Shown here piece after piece: positions 1-9,683 of a DNA stretch of 64,000 bases. The translations under genes and the position numbers were made by a program. The notes beneath the pieces were generated by a model. The model was given only the letters and a program-made list of their open reading frames with translations. It did no database searches and had not been told where the DNA came from. Every line of letters begins with the position of its first letter. Positions within the stretch are counted from its first letter, which is position 1. The stretch comes from Candidatus Limnocylindrales bacterium (GTDB lineage: Bacteria; Desulfobacterota; Binatia; UBA1149; CAITLU01). The stretch lies in contig DATNBU010000044.1 in the NCBI GenBank assembly GCA_035571835.1, positions 62,001 to 126,000 of the forward strand. Direction: 5' to 3'.

Positions 1-582
1 ATGTCGATCGTCGGCTACGTTGCAACCGCGCCCGCCAAGAACCGCGAAGGTCGCAGCTCTGCCGTTCGCGGCCTCGCGCTTTGCGCGATGGTGCTGGTCG
101 CGATCCTGGTTCCCGCGTCGAAAGGCCGCGGCGTGCCGCGCATCAACGACATCACCACCGACACCGAAGATCCGCCGAAGTTCGTCGCCGCGCTCAACGC
201 GAATCCCGGCCGCGACATGAGCTACCCGGAAGGGTTCGCTGCGCAGCAGAACGAAGGCTACCAGGATCTTGCGTCGCTGGTCCTCGGCTATCCGCCGGCG
301 GTTGCGTACGAGAAGGTGCGCGCTGCGCTCGCCAGCATGCCGCGCATGGAGATCATCGGCGAGAGCCGCGAAGAGGGCCGCATCGAAGCCACCGAGACGT
401 CGTCGCTGTTTCATTTCGCCGATGACGTCGTCGTGCGCCTGCGCCCGTATGCCGAGGGGGGAACGCGCGTCGACGTGCGCTCGAAGTCGCGCGTCGGCAA
501 AGGCGACCTCGGAGTCAACGCGAACCGCATCCGCGCGCTGTTCGCACGGATCCGCGCGAGCGATCCGCCGCCCGGGGACTGA
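1..582 (+). CDS. DUF1499 family protein with N-terminal membrane segment
   Basis: 193 aa. A hydrophobic stretch at about residues 21-40 looks like a signal anchor, so most of the protein should lie outside the cytoplasm. Residues 65-185 fit the DUF1499 family: a conserved YQDLASL-type start, a central segment on handling small molecular differences (MEIIGESREEGRIEATE) and a DVVVRLRP strand. The family has no established reaction. The ATG is the first base of the window, so a start further upstream cannot be excluded. Only 3 bp separate its stop from the TTG of the nuclease gene downstream, which suggests co-transcription. Family confidence is good; function is unknown. Confidence 0.7.
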   Translation: MSIVGYVATAPAKNREGRSSAVRGLALCAMVLVAILVPASKGRGVPRINDITTDTEDPPKFVAALNANPGRDMSYPEGFAAQQNEGYQDLASLVLGYPPAVAYEKVRAALASMPRMEIIGESREEGRIEATETSSLFHFADDVVVRLRPYAEGGTRVDVRSKSRVGKGDLGVNANRIRALFARIRASDPPPGD

Positions 583-585
583 CGC

Positions 586-3366
586 TTGCCCGACGCTGCC
601 CACGACGCAGAGCTGCTTCGCCTCGTCGACTCCGATCCGCCGGCCTGGATTGTCACGCCGACCCGAAGACTCGCGCGCGCGTTGACGCTTCGGGTCGCCG
701 AGCTTCGGGCCGCGGCGGGTCGCGAAGTCGGTGACGCCGCGTCCATCGATTCGGTCGACGACTGGATGCGGCGGCTCGGCCTCCAGCTCCTCGCACACCG
801 GGCGGCGAGCGGGCGTCCGGCCCGCGTACTTCTGTCACCGCAAGCCGAGCGGCTCGCGTGGGAGAAGATCATCTTTCGCATGCCGGGCGATCTTCCGCGC
901 GAGCTGCTCGACGTCAGCGCGCTCGCGGGCACGGCGGCGACGGCGTGGGAACGCTGCTGTCTTTGGGGTGAGCCGTCGTGGTCGGATCCGATGACACAGG
1001 ATGCCGAGGCATTTCGCGACTGGTTGCCGGCATTTCGCGCGTGGCTCGACGAACGCGACTTCGTCACGGCAGCCGAGCTGCCGGCTCTGATTGCCGATGC
1101 GATCGAGCACGACGATTTGGGCGCTCCGTTGCCGGCAATCCTCGTCGCGCCGGCGTTCGAAAAGCACGAGCCTGCGCTCGCGCGGATCGTCGCAGCACTC
1201 GGCGCGCGCGGCATCCAGATCCGCGACCGTATCACGCAACCGGCAAGAGCGGCCGCCGCTGCGCAGGTCTGGCGCGCGGCGACGCCGGCGTCCGAGCTGC
1301 GCACCGTTGCCGCCCGCATTCGGGAACGCCTCATTGCCGACCCCAATCTGCGCGTCGCCGTTCTTACGCCCGATCCGTCGGCCTACGGAGCGCGACTCGA
1401 GCGAATCTTCGAAGAAGAGCTCGATGCGCCGGGAATGCTCACAATCGGCGCCGTCTCCAGGCGCCGCTTCGACTACGCCGAGGCTCCGAAACTCGCCGAC
1501 TATCCGCTGGTCGCCGGGGCCCTCGAGCTGCTTGCGCTGCCTTCGCACGGCGTCGATTTCGGCGCGGCATCGCGCATCCTGCTCGGTGAGTTTCCGCGCA
1601 CGGTAAGCGCGGCCGGCGCCGGCGCGCCGATCGACAATGGCGCAGACGACCGCATCCGTCGCGGCACCATAGAAGCGCGCCTCAGGCGCGAGCGCGCTGC
1701 GGCGCTCAGGCTCGCGTTCAGCGAGACGAGTCTTGCGACTGCGCTTCGCAAGGGTGGACTGGAGCGGCGCGCACGCGCGCTCGAGACCATTTCGCGCAGG
1801 CTCGAAGCCGACAACGGCAAGAGGCGATCTCCGAGCGGCTGGCGCAGCGAATGGATCGATCGCCTCGAGATGTGCGACTGGCCGGGCCCGCTGCGCGGCG
1901 ACGTCGAGGGCCTGGTGTTCCGCCGCTGGCGGGACGCGATGGACGCGTTCGCGATGCTCGAGTTCGTCGAGCAGTCGATGGATGCGTCAGAAGCTCTGCG
2001 CCGTCTTCGCGAGATCTGCGAGCAGACGCCCGTGCAGCCGGCTTCCGAGCATCACAGCGTCCAGGTCATGAACCTGCTCGACGCCGCAGGGCTGGACTTC
2101 GACGTCGTCTACGCGATCGGGATGACGGCAAGCGTTTTTCCGGCAGCGCCGCGGCCGAATCCGCTGCTGCCCGTCCGCTGGCAGCGCGTGCAGCCGGGAA
2201 TGCCGCGGGTTTCCGTCGAAGCCGAGCGTGAGCTCGCCGACCGCGTGTGGCAGCGCGTGCTCCGATCGGCCGGGGAGGTGCATGCGAGCTATGCGAGCGC
2301 CGGAGACAGCGGCGAAGACAACGTCGCGTCCGCATGCATCGCCGGCCTCGAGCCGATGGATGCCGGCCGCAGCGAAGGAGTTGCGTGGTGGGCTGCTGCC
2401 TCGGCTGCATTGGAACCGAGGCCTGCGGAGAAACCTGTCGCGCCGCTGGTGCGAAGCGGAGGCGCATCGATCCTGCGCCATCAGAGCGACTGTCCGTTTC
2501 GTGCGTTCGCAGCCGTACGGCTCGGCGCCGAACCGCTCGACGCCATCGGCCCGCAGCCGAATGCATCCCAGCGCGGCACGCTCGTGCACGCCGCGCTCGC
2601 CGCTGCGTACCGGCTGATCCCGACCTCCGACGACCTCAAGGGACTGGGGAATGGAAATATCGACGAGCTTGCACGCGACGTTGCGCGGGAAACCGTCGAC
2701 GGCGCGGGCGACGTGTTCGACGACGCGCCCGATCTTGCCGCGTCCGCGCGCATGTGGCTCGCCGAGCTCGTCGCTTCGTGGATGCGTCACGAGCGCGACG
2801 ACCGCCGCGGACCGTGGGCAGTGGAATCGCTCGAAGCGGATTTCACCGGGACGTTCCCGCCGGACGCCGAGACGCCGCTGACTTTCCACTACCGGCCGGA
2901 CCGCATCGATCGCGTCGAAGACGGCGCGCTCGTCATCATCGATTTCAAGACTTCCGGTTCGGCCAAGACTCCGAGCGCGTGGAACGGCGACCGGCCGGCC
3001 GAGCCGCAGCTTCCGCTGTATCTCGCGCTGCGCATGGCTGCCGGCTACAGCGTCGACGGCATTGCGTTCGGCAATCTTTCGGCTCGCGACGCCTGCGTGC
3101 TCGCAGGCGCCGGGGCGCGTGAGTTCTCGGACAAGTTCGCGCCGCCGACCAGGAAGAAGCTGAGGACCAGGGCCGACTACGACACCGCGGTCTCGGCCTA
3201 TCTCGCCGCAACGAGCGAGCTCGCGCACGCCTATCTGCGAGGCGATGCCGGCGTCGATCCGCGCAAATCGGCCGTCTGCACGCTCTGTCGCGGACACGCG
3301 CTGTGCCGTGTGGGCGAGAGCGGCGCAGCCGACGACCAGAACGGCGAAGAGGAGAACGGCGAATGA
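586..3366 (+). CDS. AddB-like PD-(D/E)XK nuclease (probable DNA repair protein)
   Basis: 926 aa. The N-terminal two thirds resemble the inactivated helicase-like part of AddB-type proteins (TPTRRLARAL near the start). The C-terminal third carries a PD-(D/E)XK nuclease core with D786-F-K788 in VIIDFKTSG, followed by a PQLPLYLAL helix. Cys636 (DCPFRAF) plus Cys898, Cys901 and Cys907 have the layout of the 4Fe-4S staple that holds AddB nuclease domains together. The start is TTG at 586, three bases after the previous stop; it is the first sensible start in frame. The stop overlaps the ATG of the helicase-nuclease gene (ATGA), so the two should act as one complex in double-strand-break end processing. 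Confidence 0.85.
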   Translation: MPDAAHDAELLRLVDSDPPAWIVTPTRRLARALTLRVAELRAAAGREVGDAASIDSVDDWMRRLGLQLLAHRAASGRPARVLLSPQAERLAWEKIIFRMPGDLPRELLDVSALAGTAATAWERCCLWGEPSWSDPMTQDAEAFRDWLPAFRAWLDERDFVTAAELPALIADAIEHDDLGAPLPAILVAPAFEKHEPALARIVAALGARGIQIRDRITQPARAAAAAQVWRAATPASELRTVAARIRERLIADPNLRVAVLTPDPSAYGARLERIFEEELDAPGMLTIGAVSRRRFDYAEAPKLADYPLVAGALELLALPSHGVDFGAASRILLGEFPRTVSAAGAGAPIDNGADDRIRRGTIEARLRRERAAALRLAFSETSLATALRKGGLERRARALETISRRLEADNGKRRSPSGWRSEWIDRLEMCDWPGPLRGDVEGLVFRRWRDAMDAFAMLEFVEQSMDASEALRRLREICEQTPVQPASEHHSVQVMNLLDAAGLDFDVVYAIGMTASVFPAAPRPNPLLPVRWQRVQPGMPRVSVEAERELADRVWQRVLRSAGEVHASYASAGDSGEDNVASACIAGLEPMDAGRSEGVAWWAAASAALEPRPAEKPVAPLVRSGGASILRHQSDCPFRAFAAVRLGAEPLDAIGPQPNASQRGTLVHAALAAAYRLIPTSDDLKGLGNGNIDELARDVARETVDGAGDVFDDAPDLAASARMWLAELVASWMRHERDDRRGPWAVESLEADFTGTFPPDAETPLTFHYRPDRIDRVEDGALVIIDFKTSGSAKTPSAWNGDRPAEPQLPLYLALRMAAGYSVDGIAFGNLSARDACVLAGAGAREFSDKFAPPTRKKLRTRADYDTAVSAYLAATSELAHAYLRGDAGVDPRKSAVCTLCRGHALCRVGESGAADDQNGEEENGE

Positions 3367-6300
3367 GCGCCGCCGCGTCGATCGATGCGATCGAGGACGT
3401 CGAGCAGCGGCGCCTGGCGCTCGACGTCGGGCAGAGCTTCGTCGTGCAGGCTCCTGCAGGCAGCGGCAAGACGGGGCTTCTCGTGCAGCGTTTCCTCGCG
3501 TTGCTCGCGCGCGTCGAGCGCCCGGAAGCGGTGCTTGCGATCACGTTTACCCGCAAGGCTGCCGGCGAGATGCGCCGCCGCATCATCGATGCGCTGCGCG
3601 ACGCCGAGGAAAGCCGCATGCCGCCCGTGGACGACTTCGCGCGGCAGAGCCGCGAGCTTGCGAGCGCGGTTCTGGCGCGCGACGCGGCGCTCGGCTGGCA
3701 ACTGCTGCGCTCGCCGTCGCGGCTGCAGGTCTTCACCATCGACAGCTACTGCTCGCGGATCGTGTCGGGCACGCCGCTGCTGTCGCGACTCGGCAGCACG
3801 CCGCGTGTGGTCGAGCATCCGAACGCGCTCTACCGCGAAGCCGCACGCCGCACGCTGTCGTCGGAGGGACGCGCCGGGCTTGCCGAGCCGCTCGAGGTCC
3901 TGCTCGAGCGCTACGAGATGGGCCTCGACAGGCTCGAAGCGCAGCTGGTCGCAATGCTTTCCCGCCGCGACCAGTGGCTCGAGGGAGTGAGCGAGCACAG
4001 CGACGACGAAGCCGCGTGGGTCGCCCGCATCGAAGCTGCAATGACCAAAGCGCTCGCCGCCGAGGTCGCCGAGGTCGCCGCCGGCCTGGACGATGGTTTC
4101 TTCGATCGCATTCACGATGTCGCGGTCCGAAGCCGCGCGCAGCCTGACGCGCAGCCCGAGGACTGGCCGACGCTCGGCGCGACGCATTTTCTCGGCCCCC
4201 GGATCGAATCGGCACCGGCCTGGAAACAGGCCGCGGCACTGCTCGCGAAGAAAGGCGAGCTGCGCACGCCGCGAAGCAACAGCGACGACGTGCACGGCGG
4301 CGATCCGACGACGAAAGCGCTCCTCGACGGCCTGCTCGAGGAGATCGCCGGGCTCCCGGAGGCGCACGGCAAGGCCTGGCGCCGCGCGCTCAAGCGCTCG
4401 ACGAAGCTCGCGAGCTCGCCGCGGTTTGGCGAAGAAGGCCGCGCCGCGCTCGGCGCGTTCCTCGCCGTGCTCCGGCATGCGGCGGCGACCCTTTGGCTCG
4501 TGTTCCGCGAGCATCGCGAAGTGGACTTCGCGCAGGTTGCCCTCGCAGCGGTCGATGCGCTGCGTCCCGGCGAGACGCTCGAAAACCTCGACGCGCGCAT
4601 CGAGCACATTCTCGTCGACGAGTTCCAGGATACGAGCGTGCTGCAGTGCGGCCTGCTGCGCGGCCTGACGTCGGGATGGCAGCACGGCGACGGGCGCACG
4701 CTCTTTCTGGTCGGCGATCCGATGCAATCGATCTACCGCTTCCGCAAGGCGGAAGTCGGGCTGTTCCTGTCGGCGCGCCGTGATGCCGATTTCCTCGCGA
4801 CCTGTCCGCTGACCTCGCTCGGCCTGGTCGTCAACTTCCGCTCGACGCGAAGCATCGTCGGCTGGGTCAACGGCGCATTCTCGACGCTGCTCGGCGATCA
4901 CGACGATGCGGCGCGCTCGCTCGTTGCATTCGCGTCGGCTTCGACCCGCCCGCGAGCCGCCGAAGGCATAGCCGTCGATTTCGTGATGTGGGACTCGCCG
5001 TCGCTGCCGCGCGACGCCGATGCAGACGCTGTCGAAGCGGCGGGTCTCGCCGACTGGATCGCGGCCGACGCTCGCGAGCGCCGCACGCGCGGCGCGGCGT
5101 CGGCCGGCCACGCACCGATCGCAGTGCTCGTGCGCGGCCGCAGTCATGCGCTGCCATTGCTGCGGGCACTCGAGAGCCGCGCCCCCGACGTGCGGCTTCG
5201 CGCTCCGGGCCTCGACATGCTCGGCGACCGCGGGGTCGCGCAGGATCTCGAGGCGCTGACGCGCGCGATCGTTCATCCCGGTGATCGGCTGAGCTGGCTC
5301 GCCGTGCTGCATTCGCCTCAGGTCGGCCTGCCGTTTTCCGATCTCGCGCTGCTCGTCGAGCCCAGCGTTGCGGCGACGTCCGCGCGGCGCGCCACGGCGA
5401 TCCCGCTGCTGCTTCGCGATCGCGAAGCGCTGTCGCGGGTCGGCGACGATTCGCGCCGCCGCATCGCTCGCCTGCTCGGCATCCTCGACGCTGCGCGCGC
5501 GGAGCTCGCCACGCGCAGCATCGACTCGGTCGTACGCACCGCGTGGCTGCGTCTCGGCGGACTGGCGTCACCTTCGCAGACGACCGGTACGGCTGCACTC
5601 GACGCCGATGCGTTCTTCGATCTGCTCGCGTCGCATGCGCGTGGCGGCAGCGTCGATCTCGACGACCTCGCCGCGGCGCTGGCAGACACCGAAGCAGCGG
5701 TCGATCTCGATGCGGACGCGGACGTCGAGATCATGACGATGCACAAGGCCAAGGGGCTCGAGTTCGACACGGTGATCCTGCCGGCGCTCGGGCGCGGTAC
5801 CGGCGGCAACGACGGAATGCCGCTGGCGATGGAAACCAATGCGAAGACCGGCCTGCTGGCGATGGTCGCGCCGCGCGAGGCGCGCGGCCGCAACGACGAG
5901 GACGGCGACAAGTACGTCTTCCTGCAGCATCGCGAAAAGCGGCGCGGCGACAACGAGCGCCTGCGCGTGCTCTACGTTGCCGCGACTCGCGCGAAACATC
6001 GCCTGATCCTGTCGGCAGCGCACGGACGGCTGAGCAAGAAGACCGGGAAGCCGCACGTTGCGTCGTTGCTCGCGGCGCTCGAGCCGGCGCTGCCGTTGAC
6101 GAGTGCACGCATTGCGATGGTTGCCGACCCGCCGGCAGGCGTGCGGGCGCCGTCACTGCGACTCGGTGTCGAGCCGGCGCTGGCGAGCGTGCCGGCCGGC
6201 ATCGTCGATCGCTCGGTGTCTTCCGCGGCACCGTCGGCGCTGGCGGAGGTAACGCCGAAGTTCTTTTCCCACAGCCGCAAATCTGCGCACATCGGCACCG

Positions 6301-6890
6301 TCTACCACGCATTCGTGCAGCGCATCGCCGGTGACGGGCCCGACGCCTGGCCGCCGGCGCGCGTCACGGCCGAACGCACGGTGATCGCACATGCCCTTCG
6401 CAGCGCAGGCGTATTGCCGGTGGAGCTCGACGATGCGGTCGCACGCGTAAGCGCTGCGCTGGTCGCGACGCTCGAAGACGCCGACGGCCGGTGGCTTCTC
6501 GCGGCGCACGACGACGCACGGTCGGAGTGGGCGATGCTTGCCTACACCGACCGCGACCGGCGGCTCACCAGCGCAGCCGTCGATCGCAGCTTCGTCGAGA
6601 ACGGCACGCGATGGATCGTCGACTTCAAGACGGGCCGTCCCGGCGAGCCCACCGAGGATGACGAGACGCTCGTCCCGGCTGCCGACCCGGTCGACGCGGT
6701 GCGCCGCCAGTACGCGCCCCAGTTGGCTCGTTATCGCGATCTGGTGCGCGGGCGCTGCGGAGACGACCTCCCGGTTCGCGCGGTCCTCTATTTCGCCGAG
6801 TGGCCGTCCGGCCGACTGCAGGACGTCACCGGCCTGCTCGATCAGATGGCTGCGAATCCAGAGCATGCCGCAAGTAACCTTGCGCGCTGA
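3363..6890 (+). CDS. UvrD/AddA-like ATP-dependent helicase-nuclease
   Basis: 1175 aa. Superfamily 1 helicase: Walker A APAGSGKT at residues 30-37, motif Ia ITFTRKAAGEM, Walker B DEFQDTS from D419, GDPMQSIYRFRKAE (motif III), MTMHKAKGLEF (motif V) and LRVLYVAATRAK (motif VI). The C-terminus has a RecB-type nuclease core with D1087-F-K1089 in IVDFKTG and a following QYAPQLARYR helix. The ATG at 3363 overlaps the upstream stop by four bases and is preferred over in-frame codons further upstream. With its neighbour it forms a two-subunit AddAB/RecBCD-like machine that unwinds and resects DNA ends in the cytoplasm. Confidence 0.92.
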   Translation: MSAAASIDAIEDVEQRRLALDVGQSFVVQAPAGSGKTGLLVQRFLALLARVERPEAVLAITFTRKAAGEMRRRIIDALRDAEESRMPPVDDFARQSRELASAVLARDAALGWQLLRSPSRLQVFTIDSYCSRIVSGTPLLSRLGSTPRVVEHPNALYREAARRTLSSEGRAGLAEPLEVLLERYEMGLDRLEAQLVAMLSRRDQWLEGVSEHSDDEAAWVARIEAAMTKALAAEVAEVAAGLDDGFFDRIHDVAVRSRAQPDAQPEDWPTLGATHFLGPRIESAPAWKQAAALLAKKGELRTPRSNSDDVHGGDPTTKALLDGLLEEIAGLPEAHGKAWRRALKRSTKLASSPRFGEEGRAALGAFLAVLRHAAATLWLVFREHREVDFAQVALAAVDALRPGETLENLDARIEHILVDEFQDTSVLQCGLLRGLTSGWQHGDGRTLFLVGDPMQSIYRFRKAEVGLFLSARRDADFLATCPLTSLGLVVNFRSTRSIVGWVNGAFSTLLGDHDDAARSLVAFASASTRPRAAEGIAVDFVMWDSPSLPRDADADAVEAAGLADWIAADARERRTRGAASAGHAPIAVLVRGRSHALPLLRALESRAPDVRLRAPGLDMLGDRGVAQDLEALTRAIVHPGDRLSWLAVLHSPQVGLPFSDLALLVEPSVAATSARRATAIPLLLRDREALSRVGDDSRRRIARLLGILDAARAELATRSIDSVVRTAWLRLGGLASPSQTTGTAALDADAFFDLLASHARGGSVDLDDLAAALADTEAAVDLDADADVEIMTMHKAKGLEFDTVILPALGRGTGGNDGMPLAMETNAKTGLLAMVAPREARGRNDEDGDKYVFLQHREKRRGDNERLRVLYVAATRAKHRLILSAAHGRLSKKTGKPHVASLLAALEPALPLTSARIAMVADPPAGVRAPSLRLGVEPALASVPAGIVDRSVSSAAPSALAEVTPKFFSHSRKSAHIGTVYHAFVQRIAGDGPDAWPPARVTAERTVIAHALRSAGVLPVELDDAVARVSAALVATLEDADGRWLLAAHDDARSEWAMLAYTDRDRRLTSAAVDRSFVENGTRWIVDFKTGRPGEPTEDDETLVPAADPVDAVRRQYAPQLARYRDLVRGRCGDDLPVRAVLYFAEWPSGRLQDVTGLLDQMAANPEHAASNLAR

Positions 6891-6952
6891 GTGGCGTCTC
6901 ACGTGATGGCCCGAACGCTTTCGACCGCTGGCGGAGCACGATCGACTTGAGA

Positions 6953-7480
6953 ATGGGCGCAGACCTCGCGGCCCTGATGCTCGCGGCGCAGGCCGGCGAC
7001 CAGGACTCGTATCGCGTGCTTCTCGAGGAGCTGCAGCCGGTCCTGCGCTCGTACGTGAAACGCCGGATCCGCGACGAGGAGGCGGCAAACGACATCTGCC
7101 AGGACGTTCTTCTTACGATGCACCGCGTGCGACACACCTTCGAGCCCGGACGTTCCTTCGAGCCGTGGTTCTATGCGATCGCGCGCAGCCGCTTCATCGA
7201 TCATCTCCGCCGGCGCCGCCGGCGCGGCGACCTCGAAGTCGGCGACGATGCGGTCGCGGAAATCGTCGCCGAAGAGCCGAGCGCCGGCTGGGGACAATTC
7301 CTCGAGCTGCTCGAACGTCTGCCGGAATCGCAGCGCGAAGCATTCTCGATGCTGAAGATCGAAGGCCTGTCGGTCGAAGAGGCGGCCGAACGCGCCGGCG
7401 TCAGCATTTCCGCACTCAAGGTCCGCGCACATCGCGCTTATGGCGTGCTGCGGCGCGGCCTGCTCGGGAGCGAAGAATGA
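6953..7480 (+). CDS. ECF-type RNA polymerase sigma factor
   Basis: 175 aa from the ATG at 6953; a TTG six bases upstream, better spaced from a GGAG, is an alternative. Region 2 has the usual DEEAANDICQDVLL and FEPWFYAIARSRFIDHLRR segments. Region 4 has LPESQREAFSMLKIEGLSVEEAAERAG followed by the recognition helix ISALKVRAHRAY. The gene ends in ATGA, overlapping the start of a polytopic membrane protein of the NrsF/DUF1109 type, its expected anti-sigma factor. The pair probably responds to an envelope or oxidative signal and would regulate its own operon, but no promoter could be assigned. Confidence 0.9.
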   Translation: MGADLAALMLAAQAGDQDSYRVLLEELQPVLRSYVKRRIRDEEAANDICQDVLLTMHRVRHTFEPGRSFEPWFYAIARSRFIDHLRRRRRRGDLEVGDDAVAEIVAEEPSAGWGQFLELLERLPESQREAFSMLKIEGLSVEEAAERAGVSISALKVRAHRAYGVLRRGLLGSEE

Positions 7481-8154
7481 GCGATCCGCGCACATCGACT
7501 TCCGGCGATCTCGTCGGCCGGCTGGTTGCCGATCTCGCTCCGGTGCGCCCGGTCCGGTCCGGGCGCATGGTCGCTATAGCGGTCGCGCTCGAGATTGCCG
7601 TCGTGCTCGTCGTGGCCTGGCTGTTCGGGTTCCACATGGCGCGGCCGGAGCGCATCTTCGATCCGGCGTTTGCCGGGCTGCTCGGCGCGCTTGCTGCCGG
7701 CGCTGTGGCGAGTGCGCGCACGATGACGATGCTTTCGGTGCCGGGCCGGCCTGTCTCCCGTGCGCTTCGCGCATTCGTGCTCGCGCTTCCGCCCGTGCTC
7801 GCGGTCGCGATGATCGTATTCTCGCCATGGGGTGGGTCGTTCCACGGATTTGCAGCGGTGGTCGTCGAAGGGTTCGGCTGCACGAAGAACACGCTGCTCG
7901 TCGCGACGCCTGCGTGGCTTGCCGGTCTTCTGTTCCTGCGGCGGCTTGCGCCGCTCGACCCGCTGCGTGTCGGGCTCTTCAGCGCGTGCGCGGCGCTGCT
8001 CGCCGCGGCCGTCGTCGTGCAGATGGCGTGCCCGAGCTGCGACTCGTGGCACCTGGCGATCTCGCACTACGTGCCGCTGCTCGTGGCCGCGTGGGTAGCG
8101 GCGATGCTGTCGCCGGTCGTGCTGTCGCTGCGGGCGCCGGAATCCCGCTCGTAG
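7477..8154 (+). CDS. NrsF/DUF1109-type membrane anti-sigma factor
   Basis: 225 aa. A short cytoplasmic N-terminus (about 30 residues) is followed by six hydrophobic segments, the DUF1109/NrsF arrangement known to hold ECF sigma factors of the Caulobacter SigF type at the membrane. Cysteines occur in FGCTKN and in a CPSC pair late in the protein; cysteines are important in the characterised NrsF proteins, which suggests redox or metal sensing here. The ATG lies inside the stop of the sigma gene (ATGA), so the two are translationally coupled. The role is inferred from family and position. Confidence 0.8.
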   Translation: MSDPRTSTSGDLVGRLVADLAPVRPVRSGRMVAIAVALEIAVVLVVAWLFGFHMARPERIFDPAFAGLLGALAAGAVASARTMTMLSVPGRPVSRALRAFVLALPPVLAVAMIVFSPWGGSFHGFAAVVVEGFGCTKNTLLVATPAWLAGLLFLRRLAPLDPLRVGLFSACAALLAAAVVVQMACPSCDSWHLAISHYVPLLVAAWVAAMLSPVVLSLRAPESRS

Positions 8155-8219
8155 ACGACGGCGACCCGGCCGGCGACACTCGTTGTCTTCGAAGCCGGAC
8201 CTGTCTATCTGCGGTGCCC

Positions 8220-8915
8220 ATGAGCACCAGCGCAGTAACCGTAACGATCGAAAACACGACGGCCGTCGTCACCGTCGACGACGGCCGTGCAAACGCCTTG
8301 TCGGCCGACGTCCTCGACGGCCTCGGCGAGGCGCTCGACCGTGCGGAGACGGATGACGTCGCGGCGGTCGTGATGACCGGACGTGCCGGCCGCTTCTGTG
8401 CAGGTTTCGATCTGACGGTAATGATGGCCGGTGCGCGCGAGCGCCGCGTGCTCGTCGAAAAGGGCGCGCATCTGTTCCTTCGCATGGCCGAGTTTCCTCG
8501 CCCGATCGTGCTCGCGTGCAGCGGCCATGCGCTGGCGGCGGGAGCGGTGTGGCTGTGCTGCGTCGACTGGCGGATCGGGGCCGACATCGATGCCAAGATC
8601 GGCCTGAACGAAGTGGCCATCGGAATGCCGCTGCCGATTTTTGCGATGGAGGTCGCGCGCGAGCGGCTGTCGAAGCGGCATTTCCTTGCCGCCACGGCGC
8701 ACGCCCGCATCTACCAGCCGCGCGAAGCAGTCGATGCCGGCTATCTCGACGAGGTGGTGCCGGCCGCCGACCTGTTGAGCGCCGCGAAGGCGAAAGCCGC
8801 AGCCCTCGCACAGCTCAAGCAGCCCGCGTTCGCGCTCACCAAAAAGTCCGCGATGCGCGCAACGCTGCGCCACATCCGCGACACGCTCGAAGAAGACATG
8901 GACCGCGTCGGCTAG
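8220..8915 (+). CDS. Crotonase-fold protein, probable enoyl-CoA delta isomerase
   Basis: 231 aa, a single crotonase domain. FCAGFDL and SGHALAAGAV form the oxyanion hole. In the hydratase alignment the first catalytic Glu (GGGCEL) is replaced by hydrophobic residues (AAGAVWLCCVD), while the second is kept in GLNEVAIGMP. This one-Glu pattern, with WRIGAD and IGLNE, is that of delta3-delta2-enoyl-CoA isomerases, not hydratases. It would shift double bonds during beta-oxidation of unsaturated fatty acids. The start is the first ATG in a 65-base gap after the anti-sigma gene. The isomerase call rests on residue pattern alone. Confidence 0.78.
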   Translation: MSTSAVTVTIENTTAVVTVDDGRANALSADVLDGLGEALDRAETDDVAAVVMTGRAGRFCAGFDLTVMMAGARERRVLVEKGAHLFLRMAEFPRPIVLACSGHALAAGAVWLCCVDWRIGADIDAKIGLNEVAIGMPLPIFAMEVARERLSKRHFLAATAHARIYQPREAVDAGYLDEVVPAADLLSAAKAKAAALAQLKQPAFALTKKSAMRATLRHIRDTLEEDMDRVG

Positions 8916-8942
8916 GGGGACTGGAGGGATCTGGAGGGGACT

Positions 8943-9002
8943 GGTACGGATTTCCCAAAGCGAGGCGACAAGTACACATCTTCGCACCGGGAAATCTGTA
9001 CC
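8943..9002. other. 14-bp inverted repeat between isomerase and flavin-protein genes
   Basis: Arms at 8943-8956 and 8989-9002 (GGTACGGATTTCCC and GGGAAATCTGTACC) pair over all 14 positions with one G:U, leaving a 32-nt loop. It lies 28 bp downstream of the isomerase stop and 27 bp upstream of the next start. It could be an operator, a leader hairpin or a decayed repeat; there is no U-tract to support a terminator. Confidence 0.4.
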
Positions 9003-9028
9003 TGTGCCCGTTTTCGACCGGAGCAGAA

Positions 9029-9586
9029 ATGGAAGTTTTCGATCACATCTCCGAAGACCTGGCCGCGTTCATCGCCGAGCAGCCGATGTTTTTCGTGGCC
9101 ACGGCCCCGCTTTCCGGCGGACACGTCAACCTGTCGCCGAAAGGCCTCGATACGCTGCGCGTGATCGGACCGACGATGGTCGCGTACCTCGATCTTACCG
9201 GCAGCGGCAACGAAACCTCGTCGCATCTTGCCGAGAACGGCCGCCTTACGCTGATGCTGTGCAGCTTCGGTGCGAGGACGATGATCCTTCGCCTCTACGG
9301 CCGCGGACGCACCGTGCTGCCGGACGATCACGCCTACGGACTGCTGCGCCCGCATTTCGGTGACATCGTCGGCGAGCGCCAGATCATCGTGCTCGACGTC
9401 GAGCGCGTGCAGACGTCGTGCGGCTACGCGGTGCCGCGCATGGACAATCCGCGCCAGCGCGACACGCTGGTGCGCTGGGCCGAGAAGAAGGGCGACGAAG
9501 GCCTGAAGAACTACCGCGCCGAGAAGAACGCGCTCAGCATCGACGGACTTCCGGCACCGATCGGGCGCACGCGATCCACCGATTGA
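9029..9586 (+). CDS. Pyridoxamine 5'-phosphate oxidase-like flavin/heme-binding protein
   Basis: 185 aa. It matches the split-barrel PNPOx-like family: a MFFVATAP strand, a HVNLSPKG turn, the YLDLTGSGNETSSHL phosphate/flavin-contacting segment and the RLTLMLCSF strand, with a variable helical C-terminus. Members bind FMN, F420 or heme and mostly have no assigned substrate. The N-terminal barrel is complete. The ATG at 9029 is the first methionine matching the family start (EVFDHISEDLAAF). It stands alone between the isomerase and the thioredoxin-like gene. Confidence 0.75.
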   Translation: MEVFDHISEDLAAFIAEQPMFFVATAPLSGGHVNLSPKGLDTLRVIGPTMVAYLDLTGSGNETSSHLAENGRLTLMLCSFGARTMILRLYGRGRTVLPDDHAYGLLRPHFGDIVGERQIIVLDVERVQTSCGYAVPRMDNPRQRDTLVRWAEKKGDEGLKNYRAEKNALSIDGLPAPIGRTRSTD

Positions 9587-9683
9587 CCTGCGATTCCCTG
9601 CGATCGGCTTGGACGATCGGCGACCGGCGACGACCGACCTGCAACTGACCCGCGCGCGGCCGCCTTGAGGTCGCGCGACTGCG

